64,000 nucleotides of DNA. Origin: Methanobacterium sp. UBA375. Lineage in GTDB: Archaea > Methanobacteriota > Methanobacteria > Methanobacteriales > Methanobacteriaceae. Positions 34,637-43,717 of the stretch are shown piece after piece. Position 1 is the first letter of the stretch; every line of letters starts with the position of its first letter. The stretch is from contig DAGC01000003.1 of assembly GCA_002495625.1 (NCBI GenBank), positions 134,153 to 198,152 on the forward strand, written 5' to 3'. The notes under the pieces are model-generated. The model was not told the origin of the DNA and made no database searches. It was given only the letters and a program-made list of their open reading frames with translations. The position numbers and the translations under genes were made by a program.

Positions 34637-35665
34637 TTGAAATTACTTGTTTTTGAATATGCAAATGCCTTGGGATTGGAAGATCCCTCCACCACCGTGG
34701 AAGGTCAGCATATGCTGGAAGGATTATTAAGTGACCTTAACCATATCGGTGCCGATTACATCATATCTGAAGACTCTAAAATCAGTGTTGACCAGGTTAA
34801 TGGTGAATTTCAAAACTGTTCTCCCCTGGTTATAAGTGAAGAACTGTTTCCCTGGCTGGAGGAAAACATAACTAACTACGATGCCTGTCTTCCAGTGGCA
34901 CCGGAAGAAGATCTTATCTTATACGAAATCACCAAAATACTAGAGGATAACGATGTTAAAACCATCGGATCATCGTCTGAAGCTGTTTTGGCCTGTTCAG
35001 ATAAATTTGAAACTTATAACCTCCTGAAAGACGACTATCCTGTAATCAAGAGTGAGAAAGTATTATTCAGCGATCTTAAGGAGTATAAACATATCTTCTC
35101 TGGTGGAAAGGATTTTCTGGTTAAACCGGCCGATGGTGTTTCCTGCTCGGGTGTGCAGATAGTTCAGTCTTACGCAGATTTCATAAAGGCCTCTGCCCAT
35201 CTAAAAAGAACAACCAGCCTACCCTACTTCCTTTTACAGGACAGGGTGGAAGGAAAAAGCACCAGTGTCAGCATCCTAAGCACTGATAACCGGGCCCTGC
35301 CCCTGAGTTTAAATCTACAGAACATAGGATTTGATGGGGGTAAACTGGTTTATAATGGTGGAAAAGTTCCTTATGAACATAATTTATCAGATGATGCTAA
35401 AGACATTGCTCGAAAGGCTGTAGAATCGGTTAAAGGATTGAAGGGCTACGTGGGTGTGGATTTGTTACTGGACGATGCCCATGGGGAGATCTACATCCTG
35501 GAGATCAACCCCCGTTTAACCACCTCCTACGTGGCTTTAAGAAGGCTTTTAAACTTCAATCTGGGTGGGGCCATAATTGATGCCGTTAACGGTGAGTTAC
35601 CTGCAAAAATAGAATTAGAAAGTTCACTGAGTTTCCTGAAGGGTGAGGATATAACCTTTAAATAG
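34637..35665 (+). CDS. mfnD: Tyramine-L-glutamate ligase (methanofuran synthesis)
   Basis: A 342-residue ATP-grasp ligase. It opens MKLLVFEYANALGLEDPS, has the ATP-grasp core (FLVKPADGVSCSGVQIV, FLLQDRVEGKSTSVSIL) and the metal-binding EINPRLTTSYVALR. The family member in Methanocaldococcus joins glutamate to tyramine through the gamma-carboxyl. The following gene, mfnF, acts later in the same pathway, which supports the call. TTG 34637 follows GAGGAG (34621-34626). Confidence 0.88.
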   Translation: MKLLVFEYANALGLEDPSTTVEGQHMLEGLLSDLNHIGADYIISEDSKISVDQVNGEFQNCSPLVISEELFPWLEENITNYDACLPVAPEEDLILYEITKILEDNDVKTIGSSSEAVLACSDKFETYNLLKDDYPVIKSEKVLFSDLKEYKHIFSGGKDFLVKPADGVSCSGVQIVQSYADFIKASAHLKRTTSLPYFLLQDRVEGKSTSVSILSTDNRALPLSLNLQNIGFDGGKLVYNGGKVPYEHNLSDDAKDIARKAVESVKGLKGYVGVDLLLDDAHGEIYILEINPRLTTSYVALRRLLNFNLGGAIIDAVNGELPAKIELESSLSFLKGEDITFK

Positions 35666-35776
35666 GTATTCCGTGTGTAATTGAGACCTACCTGTTAAGA
35701 TTAAGACCTACTAATTAAAACCTACATGTAAGATTCACTGGATATATTAACCAACAAGATTAAGAAATGTGATATT

Positions 35777-36799
35777 GTGAAGATAGCTGGATTTGATATT
35801 GGAGGTGCTAACACAGACCTGGCTGTGGTGGATTTCAACAGCAAAGACAACATCAACGGGATTACCACAGACTTTGAGTATCTGCCTATGTGGCAGGAGA
35901 AAGAACGTCTTTCCACCGTCCTGACAGAACTTCTAGGTGACCAAAAAGAGGAGATCGAAGCGGTGGGCGTCTGTATGACCGCAGAACTGGTAGATGCTTA
36001 TCAAACTAAGAGGGAGGGTGTTCTAGATATAGCTCGAAAGGTGAAGGATACTTTTAATCTTCCTATAGGTTTTATCGGTTCAGAAGGTGTAGTTGGTTAC
36101 GATGCATTGTTAAATAAACCACTTAACGTGGCGGCTGCCAACTGGGTGGCCACTTCTAGGCTGGCCGGAATTGTAGAACCAGACTGTATCATGATTGACA
36201 CCGGGAGCACCACCACCGATATCATCCCTATTAAAGATGGAAAGGAATGTGCCAGGGGCAGATCTGACCTGGAGAGACTGGGCACTGGTGAACTGGTTTA
36301 CACTGGTACCCTGAGGACCAACGTGGCCACACTGGTGGATAAGGTGCCCCTGGATGATTCATGGTACCGGGTGGCTTCAGAATTATTTGCCATAACAGCG
36401 GACATCCACCTGGTGCTTGGAAACATATCCGAAGAAGATTACAGTTGCCACACCCCAGATGGTGCCTGTATCTCTGTAGAAGATTGCATGCGACGTATCG
36501 CCCGGGTGGTCTGCAGTGATATGGATGTGCTGACACCTGGTGATATAAAATCTTTATCAGAATACATCCACTCGAAACAGGCAGAAAGTGTCTCGGAAGC
36601 TCTACTGGAAGTTTCAAAGAGAAATAACATCTCCCAGGTGGTAACCACTGGTCTGGGTATGGATATAATAGGTAAAAAGGCCAGCAAAATTGCCGGTATT
36701 CCATCGGTAGGGATGGATCAGCTTCTAAGTAAAGAAGAGTGCGTGGTAGCCCCGGCGGTGGGTACTGCTATTTTAATGGGGGAATATTTGAAAAAATAA
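35777..36799 (+). CDS. mfnF: MfnF, methanofuran-pathway condensing enzyme (hydantoinase/ASKHA-like)
   Basis: A 340-residue protein of the H4MPT-linked C1-transfer hydantoinase/oxoprolinase group. It carries ASKHA-fold phosphate motifs (GFDIGGANTDLAVVD near the start; IDTGSTTTDIIPI near residue 138; TTGLGMDIIGKKA near 292). MfnF joins the aminomethylfuran phosphate unit to gamma-glutamyl-tyramine. It follows mfnD by 111 bp on the same strand. GTG 35777 follows a weak TGTGAT. Confidence 0.88.
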   Translation: MKIAGFDIGGANTDLAVVDFNSKDNINGITTDFEYLPMWQEKERLSTVLTELLGDQKEEIEAVGVCMTAELVDAYQTKREGVLDIARKVKDTFNLPIGFIGSEGVVGYDALLNKPLNVAAANWVATSRLAGIVEPDCIMIDTGSTTTDIIPIKDGKECARGRSDLERLGTGELVYTGTLRTNVATLVDKVPLDDSWYRVASELFAITADIHLVLGNISEEDYSCHTPDGACISVEDCMRRIARVVCSDMDVLTPGDIKSLSEYIHSKQAESVSEALLEVSKRNNISQVVTTGLGMDIIGKKASKIAGIPSVGMDQLLSKEECVVAPAVGTAILMGEYLKK

Positions 36800-36864
36800 G
36801 ATGAATTATTTAATATTATCATCTTTAAATCGATATTTAATACTAAAAATCCTCTAAACCTTAT

Positions 36865-37443
36865 TCAATACCAAACATCCTTCAAACCCAAAAGATAGGC
36901 TATGGTGTTGGCTGCCACATGTAAAATAACCGTGTAAACCAGGATTAAAAGTATTATCTCCAGTGGTATGGTCACCACCAGTGAAGCAAGTATTAAAGCC
37001 ACTAATGCGAAGTCCAGCTGGTCTAAAAAGGGTGCTGGTTTTCCCCTTTCTATTTTTATCCTCCTTTTAATGAAGCTGCCCACTGCATCTCCAATTAAAG
37101 CCCCGGCACTGAGTGCTAATCCTAGTAGTATCCATCCTACAAAGTTAACAGGTATAATTCCTTCGATGGTGGTCCATTCTGGTATTAGAGTAAATATGTC
37201 ACCGTAGTGCATGAAGACGATGCCCTGAAGAACTGCAATTAATGTTCCGATTATTATCCCCAGGATAGTCCCTCTCCAGGTCACTCCATCACCCAGTAGT
37301 CGGCGTCCATCCGTGAAATTTCTCTTAAAGTCTAGCGGTGCACCCCCACCGAAGGCTAGGGCCGAAACATTGGCCAGGTAGGCCGGTAGCATGAAGTACA
37401 TAGCGTATGCTGATAAACTTATAAAACTGATGGTTGGATCCAT
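36865..37443 (-). CDS. carS: CDP-archaeol synthase CarS
   Basis: A 192-residue membrane enzyme that activates digeranylgeranylglyceryl phosphate with CTP. It has five hydrophobic segments and the family marks GGGAPLDFKRNFTDGRRLLGDGVTWRGT near residue 31 and GDAVGSFIKRRIKIERGKPAPFLDQLDF near residue 115. ATG 37443 follows GGAGGT. It is divergent from the tes-like gene, with both in lipid synthesis if that call holds. Confidence 0.93.
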   Translation of the reverse strand: MDPTISFISLSAYAMYFMLPAYLANVSALAFGGGAPLDFKRNFTDGRRLLGDGVTWRGTILGIIIGTLIAVLQGIVFMHYGDIFTLIPEWTTIEGIIPVNFVGWILLGLALSAGALIGDAVGSFIKRRIKIERGKPAPFLDQLDFALVALILASLVVTIPLEIILLILVYTVILHVAANTIAYLLGLKDVWY

Positions 37444-37752
37444 TGGTTACCTCCAAATTAAAAGAAGTTAATAGTAATTGTTGAAGCTATTAAATAAGAT
37501 GTTGGTTTAAATATTTGAAAAATAAAAGTAATTATCCATAACATCTTGTGCTTAACATCGATTGTTTACACGAAATAGTAAGATGAAACAACCTTTTAAT
37601 GCTACCACGAATCATTTCTTTTCAGTAATTCCATAAAAGGATATCATTTATTTATACCTTGAGCACAATAATATGATGTTACAGTAATGTATATCCCTTG
37701 CAATGATTTAAGTTAAAAAATTATAAGCTGTTAAAATAATTGGTGAGATTAT
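37444..37752. promoter_or_regulatory. Divergent promoter region between carS and tes
   Basis: A 309-bp AT-rich gap with no coding region. TATA-like elements face both ways: TTTAAATATT near 37507-37516 (toward carS) and ATTTATTTATACC near 37648-37660 (toward tes). Confidence 0.4.
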
Positions 37753-39246
37753 ATGGTTATAAAGAAGACCAAGAGTATGTGCCCCGAGTGCCTGGAAATC
37801 GTTGACGCAGAAGTCTACGAAGACCAGGGCAGGATAATGATAAGGAAGGAATGCAAAGAACACGGAGTATTCGAAAACACCTACTGGAGCAGTAGTGAAA
37901 TTTATTATGATGCCTCTGATTACGATTATAAGGGGGAGGGTATAGAAAACCCCCAAACAACTGTAGAGGGCGAATGTCCTTCTAACTGTGGATTATGCCC
38001 TGAACATGAAAGCCATACCATTTTAGGCCTTATAGACGTTACCAATCGCTGTAACCTTCGCTGCCCAGTATGTTTTGCAAACGCAGCAGTATCAGGAACT
38101 CTTTACGAGCCAACCTATGAAGAAATCAAGCAGATGCTCCGGAACCTGAGGAGTAACCAGCCAGTTCCCGCTCCGGCCATACAGTACGCTGGTGGTGAGC
38201 CCACCGTACGTAAAGACATTGTAGAACTTATAAAACTGGCCAAGGAAGAGGGGTTCACCCACACCCAGATAGCAACCAACGGCATCCGCCTGGCAAAAAG
38301 ACCGGAACTCATCAGGAAACTTAAGGAAGCGGGTTTAAACACTGTCTATCTCCAGTTCGACGGGGTTACAGAAGAACCCTACATCCAGATCAGGAACAGG
38401 AATCTCTTATCCATTAAATTAGAAGCCATAGAGAACTGTAGAAAAGAAGATATGGGTATCGTCCTGGTACCCACACTGATTAAAGGTATAAACCATGACC
38501 AGATAGGGGACATTATCAAATTCGCTGCCAAAAACATCGATGTGATAAGGGGAGTGGTTTTCCAACCAGTATCTTTCGCTGGAAGAACACCCAGCGATGA
38601 AGTGGAAGGGCGGCGAATAACCATTCCTGATTTTGAAGAACTGGTCGAGGAACAAACGGATCGAGAGATCAAAGTGGAAGATTTCTACCCCGCATCATCT
38701 GTACTGCCTGTCTCTGAATTCATCGAGGCCATTGAAGGCGAGCCACAGGTGGCCTTCACCTGCCACCCCCACTGTGGAGCGGCCACCTACGTTTTCATAG
38801 ATGAAGATAAGATGGTTCCAGTAACACAATTCATAGATGTAGACCGCTTCTTCAACCTGTTATCCAAGAGTAGTGATGATATAAACAACGGCGGATTAGT
38901 GGCCAAATCAAAGGTTTTAGCCCGGGCCACAATCGAACTCCCCCAGACCATCAGCCTATCTAAAACCCCCGATTCATTGGATATTAAAAATATATTAATT
39001 AAAGTGTTTAAGGAACGGTCGTACGATGCCCTGGGAGATTTCCATCATAAAAGTCTTTTAATCGCCTGCATGCACTTCATGGACCCCTGGAACTTCGACC
39101 ACGACCGGGTGAGGAGATGTGTAATCCATTACGCAGTTCCTGATGGAAGAATAATACCCTTCTGCGCCATGAACTCCATATACAGACAGGAGATTGAGAA
39201 GAAATTCTCCAAACCCTTCGGTAAGTCTAAAGAGGAATCTGATTAG
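37753..39246 (+). CDS. tes: Radical SAM enzyme of the tetraether lipid synthase (Tes/MJ0619) family
   Basis: A 497-residue enzyme rich in iron-sulfur motifs: N-terminal CPECLEIVDAEV, a CxxxCxxC block (CPSNCGLCPEH), the radical SAM CNLRCPVC near residue 101, and C-terminal cysteines (CHPHCG, RRCVIHY, FCAMN). That layout matches the Tes family, which couples two archaeol chains into GDGT tetraethers. The Methanocaldococcus homologue was earlier credited with methanopterin methylation. Context fits either: carS lies divergently on one side, a methanopterin gene on the other. ATG 37753 follows GGTGAG. Confidence 0.85.
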   Translation: MVIKKTKSMCPECLEIVDAEVYEDQGRIMIRKECKEHGVFENTYWSSSEIYYDASDYDYKGEGIENPQTTVEGECPSNCGLCPEHESHTILGLIDVTNRCNLRCPVCFANAAVSGTLYEPTYEEIKQMLRNLRSNQPVPAPAIQYAGGEPTVRKDIVELIKLAKEEGFTHTQIATNGIRLAKRPELIRKLKEAGLNTVYLQFDGVTEEPYIQIRNRNLLSIKLEAIENCRKEDMGIVLVPTLIKGINHDQIGDIIKFAAKNIDVIRGVVFQPVSFAGRTPSDEVEGRRITIPDFEELVEEQTDREIKVEDFYPASSVLPVSEFIEAIEGEPQVAFTCHPHCGAATYVFIDEDKMVPVTQFIDVDRFFNLLSKSSDDINNGGLVAKSKVLARATIELPQTISLSKTPDSLDIKNILIKVFKERSYDALGDFHHKSLLIACMHFMDPWNFDHDRVRRCVIHYAVPDGRIIPFCAMNSIYRQEIEKKFSKPFGKSKEESD

Positions 39247-39310
39247 TGAAGTTTATATCTTTATAATTTGAAACTAATATTAATTAAACAAATCTCAATT
39301 GGTTTTTTAA

Positions 39311-40300
39311 TTGATAATCGAAACTCCTTCCCGGCTGCATGTAACCCTTATCGACTTAAATGGTAGATATGGTCGAATTGACGGTGGTGTGGGCATCACA
39401 ACCCGGAGTCCCAGTTTGGTCATGGAAGCACATGACGGACACGATGATATCCAGGTTGAATTTCCAGGTTCAGATATCCCCCAGGATACCCTGAACGATT
39501 ATCAGGAGAAAATCTTCTCTGCAGCAGGTAAAATGAATGAATATCTCTCTCTGGAGGGAGGATACCATTTCAAGCTCAATGAGATTTTCCCCTCCCATTC
39601 TGGTCTTGGTTCCGGCACTCAATTATCACTGGCCGTGGCCAAGGCCATATTGAAGATGAACCACCAGGATCTCCCCGCCCGTAAGATAGCTGAAATAGTG
39701 GGCCGGGGCGGTACATCAGGGATCGGGGTGGCTTCCTTTGAAAGCGGTGGTTTCATCATGGATGCCGGTCATAAGAAATCCATTAAGAAGGATTTTCTAC
39801 CTTCCTCTGCTTCAAAAACATCACCACCACCAGTTATAGCCAGATACGATTTTCCCAAGGATTGGAAGATCATCCTGGCCATACCCCATGTTGAACGGAA
39901 GGTATTCGGTGATGGAGAAGTTAACATATTCCAGAAGTACTGCCCCATACCCCTGGAAGAAGTGCAGGAATTAACCCATCTTCTCTTCATGAAAATGATG
40001 CCCGCTGTGCTTGAGGAAGATTTGGACTCCTTTGGAGAATCAGTAAACAGTGTGCAGGATATCGGTTTTAAAAAGATCGAATTAGAACTGCAGAACCCCT
40101 TCATCAGGGAACTGATTGATAACCTGAGGAATGCCGGTGCTGCTGGGGTTGGAATGAGTTCTTTCGGTCCGACGGTATATGCGGTAACTGATACCAATTT
40201 CCAGGATATTTTAAAAGCTGCCCGTGATTCCATGGGTGATAAAACCGGTGAGATAATACTCACCGCCGCCCAGAACGAGGGTGCTAAGATCTATAGATGA
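39311..40300 (+). CDS. mptG: Beta-ribofuranosylaminobenzene 5'-phosphate synthase
   Basis: A 329-residue GHMP-fold enzyme that joins PRPP and 4-hydroxybenzoate-type acceptors with decarboxylation in the first committed step of methanopterin synthesis. Marks: IIETPSRLHVTLIDLNG, GGVGITTRSPS, FPSHSGLGSGTQLSLAVA (GHMP loop), GVASFESGGFIMDAGHK, and GMSSFGPTVYAV. TTG 39311 matches the family N-terminus but has no clear ribosome-binding site. It follows tes by 64 bp. Confidence 0.9.
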   Translation: MIIETPSRLHVTLIDLNGRYGRIDGGVGITTRSPSLVMEAHDGHDDIQVEFPGSDIPQDTLNDYQEKIFSAAGKMNEYLSLEGGYHFKLNEIFPSHSGLGSGTQLSLAVAKAILKMNHQDLPARKIAEIVGRGGTSGIGVASFESGGFIMDAGHKKSIKKDFLPSSASKTSPPPVIARYDFPKDWKIILAIPHVERKVFGDGEVNIFQKYCPIPLEEVQELTHLLFMKMMPAVLEEDLDSFGESVNSVQDIGFKKIELELQNPFIRELIDNLRNAGAAGVGMSSFGPTVYAVTDTNFQDILKAARDSMGDKTGEIILTAAQNEGAKIYR

Positions 40301-40370
40301 AATGAATTTTGAAGCTACATGAAGATTTTATTACTTTAAAATCAATAGATGAATTTTATTCGATGATAGT

Positions 40371-40859
40371 ATGATGGATAGGATAGAAGGAAAGGTCTGG
40401 ACCTTCCGGGATAGCATAGACACCGATGTGATCATTCCGGGGAGATACTTAAGGGCCCAAACACTGGATGAACTGGCATCACACGTCATGGAACCAGAAG
40501 ACCCCATATTTGCAGAGAAAGTGCAACAGGGGGATGTCATAGTGGCTGGCTGGAATTTCGGCTGCGGTTCATCCCGGGAACAGGCCCCGGTAGCCCTTAA
40601 ACACGCCGGGATAGCTGCAATTGTAGCTAAATCATTTGCCCGGATATTCTACAGAAACGCCATAAACATTGGCCTACCAGTGATCGTGGCAAACGTGGAG
40701 GCAGAGAAGGGTGATGAGATATGTATAGACCTGAAGAAGGGAATTATAGAGGATAAATCCACCCATAAAACCTTTAAGATACAGCCCTTCAAGAAATTCA
40801 TGCTGAAGATACTGGAAGACGGCGGTTTGACCGAGCATTACCTGAAAAAACAGGAATAA
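40371..40859 (+). CDS. leuD: Isopropylmalate/homoaconitate hydratase small subunit
   Basis: A 162-residue small subunit (swivelling domain) with KVWTFRDSIDTDVIIPGRYL and GWNFGCGSSREQAPVALKHAG. The residues after GRYL decide the substrate in studied methanogen enzymes (YLRV for isopropylmalate, YLRT for homoaconitate in the coenzyme B pathway). Here the loop reads YLRA, so leucine synthesis and coenzyme B synthesis both remain open. No large subunit is adjacent. Start ATG 40371 or 40374. Confidence 0.88.
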   Translation: MMDRIEGKVWTFRDSIDTDVIIPGRYLRAQTLDELASHVMEPEDPIFAEKVQQGDVIVAGWNFGCGSSREQAPVALKHAGIAAIVAKSFARIFYRNAINIGLPVIVANVEAEKGDEICIDLKKGIIEDKSTHKTFKIQPFKKFMLKILEDGGLTEHYLKKQE

Positions 40860-40964
40860 TCCCCCATTTATTTTCATTGATCTATTGTACTTCTACATTT
40901 TTTTACTAAGAAATTTTATTTATTGAAAACAAATATCATTACTAAAATAGAGGAAATTAAAAAT

Positions 40965-41561
40965 ATGAACTGTACTGTATGTGGCTCCGATTCCCTGGAG
41001 ATAATTAAAGCTAAGGGTAAAAAATCCAAAGAACTTCTCCTTAAATGTGAAGAATGTGGAAACGTTTTCAGAGAAGTGGTAGACGTGGGTAAACCCGTAG
41101 ATCGCCGGGTAGTGGTGAGTGAATTCGAAAACAGCCACAAAACCTTCATCAAACTGTATGAAGATGAAATCCTCCACACTGGAGACCTGATAGATTTAGA
41201 TGGAAGGGAAGCCGAGATCACCTCCCTTGAAAATAAACGGGGAGGCCGAGTTTCAAAAAGTGCAGTGGAGGATGTTGAAACTATCTGGGCCTCTTATACT
41301 GACATACCGGCAAGGGTTGGTATTTCAGTCGATTACGGAGGTCGAATATTATCCCAGAAGGTGGAAGTAAATCCCGACTTCGAATTTACCATCGGTGAGG
41401 TGGTGAAGATGGGAAACATCATCTTCCGGATCAACTCCCTGAAGACATTGGAGAGGAAGATGAGAAAGGGATTCGCCCGGGCATCGGTAACCAAGAGGGT
41501 ATATGGCAGACCAGTTGAGGAACAGAGATTTAAGTATGATTTAACCTCCAAGGTGGTGTAG
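40965..41561 (+). CDS. HVO_0476-family zinc-finger protein
   Basis: A 198-residue archaeal protein: a zinc ribbon first (MNCTVCGSDSLEIIKAKGKK, then LKCEECGNVF), then a beta-rich part with KLYEDEILHTGDLIDLDGREAEITSLE and a basic end (RKMRKGFARASVTKRVYGRP). Function unknown, possibly RNA or translation related. ATG 40965 follows AGAGGA at 40949-40954; the frame is open to 40923 but without a site there. The stop directly abuts the ATG of pcm, so the two are one operon. Confidence 0.85.
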   Translation: MNCTVCGSDSLEIIKAKGKKSKELLLKCEECGNVFREVVDVGKPVDRRVVVSEFENSHKTFIKLYEDEILHTGDLIDLDGREAEITSLENKRGGRVSKSAVEDVETIWASYTDIPARVGISVDYGGRILSQKVEVNPDFEFTIGEVVKMGNIIFRINSLKTLERKMRKGFARASVTKRVYGRPVEEQRFKYDLTSKVV

Positions 41562-42215
41562 ATGGAGAAGGAAAGGAAGGCGCTGGTGGAGAAGTTAGAA
41601 GACTACGGCTATATAAAAACCGATAAAGTAAAAAATGCCATGCTCAAGGTCCCCCGGGAAGAGTTCATCCCCCCGGAAAACAGGCAGCACGCCTATAAAG
41701 ACCAGCCACTCCCCATTGGAGAGGGACAGACTATATCCGCACCCCATATGGTGGCCATGATCTGTGAAACTCTGGAGCTTCAAGAGGGTATGAAAATCCT
41801 AGAAATAGGAGCAGGCTTCGGATACAACGCCGCAGTGGTAGCTGAACTCATAGGACCAGAAGGGCATTTATTCACCACTGAACGAATAGAAAGTCTGGCG
41901 CAGATGGCAGAAGAAAACTTGAAACGCACCGGTTACCATAACGTCACAGTGCTCCACATAGACGGTACAAAGGGACTCAAAGAGGAAGCACCCTTCGATA
42001 GGATATATGCAACAGCCAGCGCCCCTAAAGTACCGGAACCACTCAAGGATCAGCTCAAGATAGGTGGAAGACTTCTAACACCCATCGGACCGCAGGCCTA
42101 CCTCCAGGAACTGGTCTGTATCCTTCGAAAGGACCAACATAAATTCAGGAGCCATAAACTCGGCGGAGTGGCCTTCGTGCCCATGATCGGTGAGCATGGC
42201 TGGCCTGAAGATTGA
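41562..42215 (+). CDS. pcm: Protein-L-isoaspartate O-methyltransferase
   Basis: A 217-residue SAM-dependent repair enzyme for damaged aspartyl residues. Marks: VPREEFIPPENRQHAYKDQPLPIGEGQTISAPHMVA, the SAM loop ILEIGAGFGYNAAVVAEL, and DRIYATASAPKVPEPLKDQLKIGGRLLTPIG. ATG begins directly after the stop of the zinc-finger gene, with AAGGTGGT as site in its last codons. Confidence 0.95.
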   Translation: MEKERKALVEKLEDYGYIKTDKVKNAMLKVPREEFIPPENRQHAYKDQPLPIGEGQTISAPHMVAMICETLELQEGMKILEIGAGFGYNAAVVAELIGPEGHLFTTERIESLAQMAEENLKRTGYHNVTVLHIDGTKGLKEEAPFDRIYATASAPKVPEPLKDQLKIGGRLLTPIGPQAYLQELVCILRKDQHKFRSHKLGGVAFVPMIGEHGWPED

Positions 42216-42325
42216 ATAAATCTAATTTTAAACCTTTATTTGGAATAAGAAATTTGAAATAAATATTTTTTATGACACTTTATTTGAACAACTTTATTTG
42301 AACAAAATTTTGAGGAATAATTTTA

Positions 42326-43606
42326 ATGAACATCTACATAGAGACCTTCGGTTGCACCTTCAATCAGGCAGATTCCCAGATAATGGCCGGCCTCCTCCAG
42401 GAAGATGGTAATGAGCTGGTGGATGATGTGGAAGATGCGGAGGTTTTGATCCTAAACACCTGCTACGTGAAACAGCCCACGGAACAGAAGGTGGTAAACA
42501 GGATAATGAAGTTGCAGGAGGCGTATCCTGAGAAAAACCTTATAATCAGTGGTTGTATGGTGGAGATAGACCAGGATAAACTGGAAAAGATCGCGCCGGG
42601 TGCCAGCTGGGTGGGTCCCCATAAAATCACCTCAGCCCCGGATATGGTTAAATCCGTATGTGCCGGGGAAACTGTGAGATTAACGGGTTTTGAAGATGTA
42701 AACAAGGTTTGCCTGCCTAAGATACGTTCCAATGAATTGATCAACATCATACAGATCTGTGAGGGATGCGACGGATACTGCAGCTACTGCTGTACCAGAA
42801 TCGCCCGTGGAAACCTCAAGAGCTACCCGGTTGAACTCGTAAAACAGGAAACAGAAAGGGCGGTTAGAGAAGGATGTGTGGAAGTACAGCTTACTGCCCA
42901 GGATACAGCGGCGTACGGTAAAGATAGTGGAACTTCATTATCTGAACTTGTAAACGCCGTAACCAGTGTACAGGGCAAATTCAAGGTTAGGGTGGGGATG
43001 ATGCACCCTAAAAGTGTTAAAAACGATATTGATGAGTTAATCCGTGCCTTTAAGAGCGATAAAGTCTATAAATTCATCCACATCCCCCTCCAAAGCGGTA
43101 ACGACCAGGTTCTATCTGATATGAACCGGGGGCACAGCGCGCAGGAATTCCTGGATATCATCTCCCAGTTTCGAAGGGAAATACCCGGAATTTCCATCTC
43201 CACCGATATCATCGTAGGATATCCCACAGAAGATGATGAGGCCTTCCAGGATACCTTGAAGGTAATTGAAGAAATTCAACCGGATTTTCTCCATATATCC
43301 AAGTATCATCACCGTCCAGGTTCAAACTCATCCAGTCTTAAAGAGATAGAACACCAGGACATGAAAAAGCGTTCAAAGGAGTTGAATGAACTTAAATATG
43401 TCATCACACTCCATAACAATGAAAAATTACTGGGTAAAGTGTTACCGGTGCTCGTTACAGATACCGGGAGAAAGGGTGGTTTTACTGGCCGGACTGATTC
43501 TTATAAATTGGTGGTTGTAGATGATGCAGCCCTGGGAAGCTTTGTTGATGTGGAAATCACCGAGGCTAAAGCCACCTACCTGAAGGGGCATGTTGTTTCA
43601 GATTGA
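42326..43606 (+). CDS. tRNA t6A37 methylthiotransferase (e-MtaB/CDKAL1 type)
   Basis: A 426-residue radical SAM MTTase that adds a methylthio group to t6A37 of tRNA. Three Cys of the N-terminal UPF0004 cluster (FGCTFNQAD, NTCYVKQ, SGCMVE), the radical SAM CDGYCSYCC, IHIPLQSGNDQVLSDMNRGHS, STDIIVGYPTE, and a C-terminal TRAM domain (about residues 360-426) are present. ATG 42326 follows TGAGGAAT. Single gene. Confidence 0.93.
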   Translation: MNIYIETFGCTFNQADSQIMAGLLQEDGNELVDDVEDAEVLILNTCYVKQPTEQKVVNRIMKLQEAYPEKNLIISGCMVEIDQDKLEKIAPGASWVGPHKITSAPDMVKSVCAGETVRLTGFEDVNKVCLPKIRSNELINIIQICEGCDGYCSYCCTRIARGNLKSYPVELVKQETERAVREGCVEVQLTAQDTAAYGKDSGTSLSELVNAVTSVQGKFKVRVGMMHPKSVKNDIDELIRAFKSDKVYKFIHIPLQSGNDQVLSDMNRGHSAQEFLDIISQFRREIPGISISTDIIVGYPTEDDEAFQDTLKVIEEIQPDFLHISKYHHRPGSNSSSLKEIEHQDMKKRSKELNELKYVITLHNNEKLLGKVLPVLVTDTGRKGGFTGRTDSYKLVVVDDAALGSFVDVEITEAKATYLKGHVVSD

Positions 43607-43717
43607 TGATGCATCATTCATTAAATGAGATATATCTTTCATAATATTCTCGGTTTTATAGACGTATTTATATAGTGTTATATACCAATAACTATCCATT
43701 AGATAGCCATTTAAGTG

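Noticed and set aside
36231..36704. 157-codon minus-strand frame inside mfnF
   Set aside because: Pro/Cys-rich shadow; no start context and mfnF motifs are complete on the plus strand.
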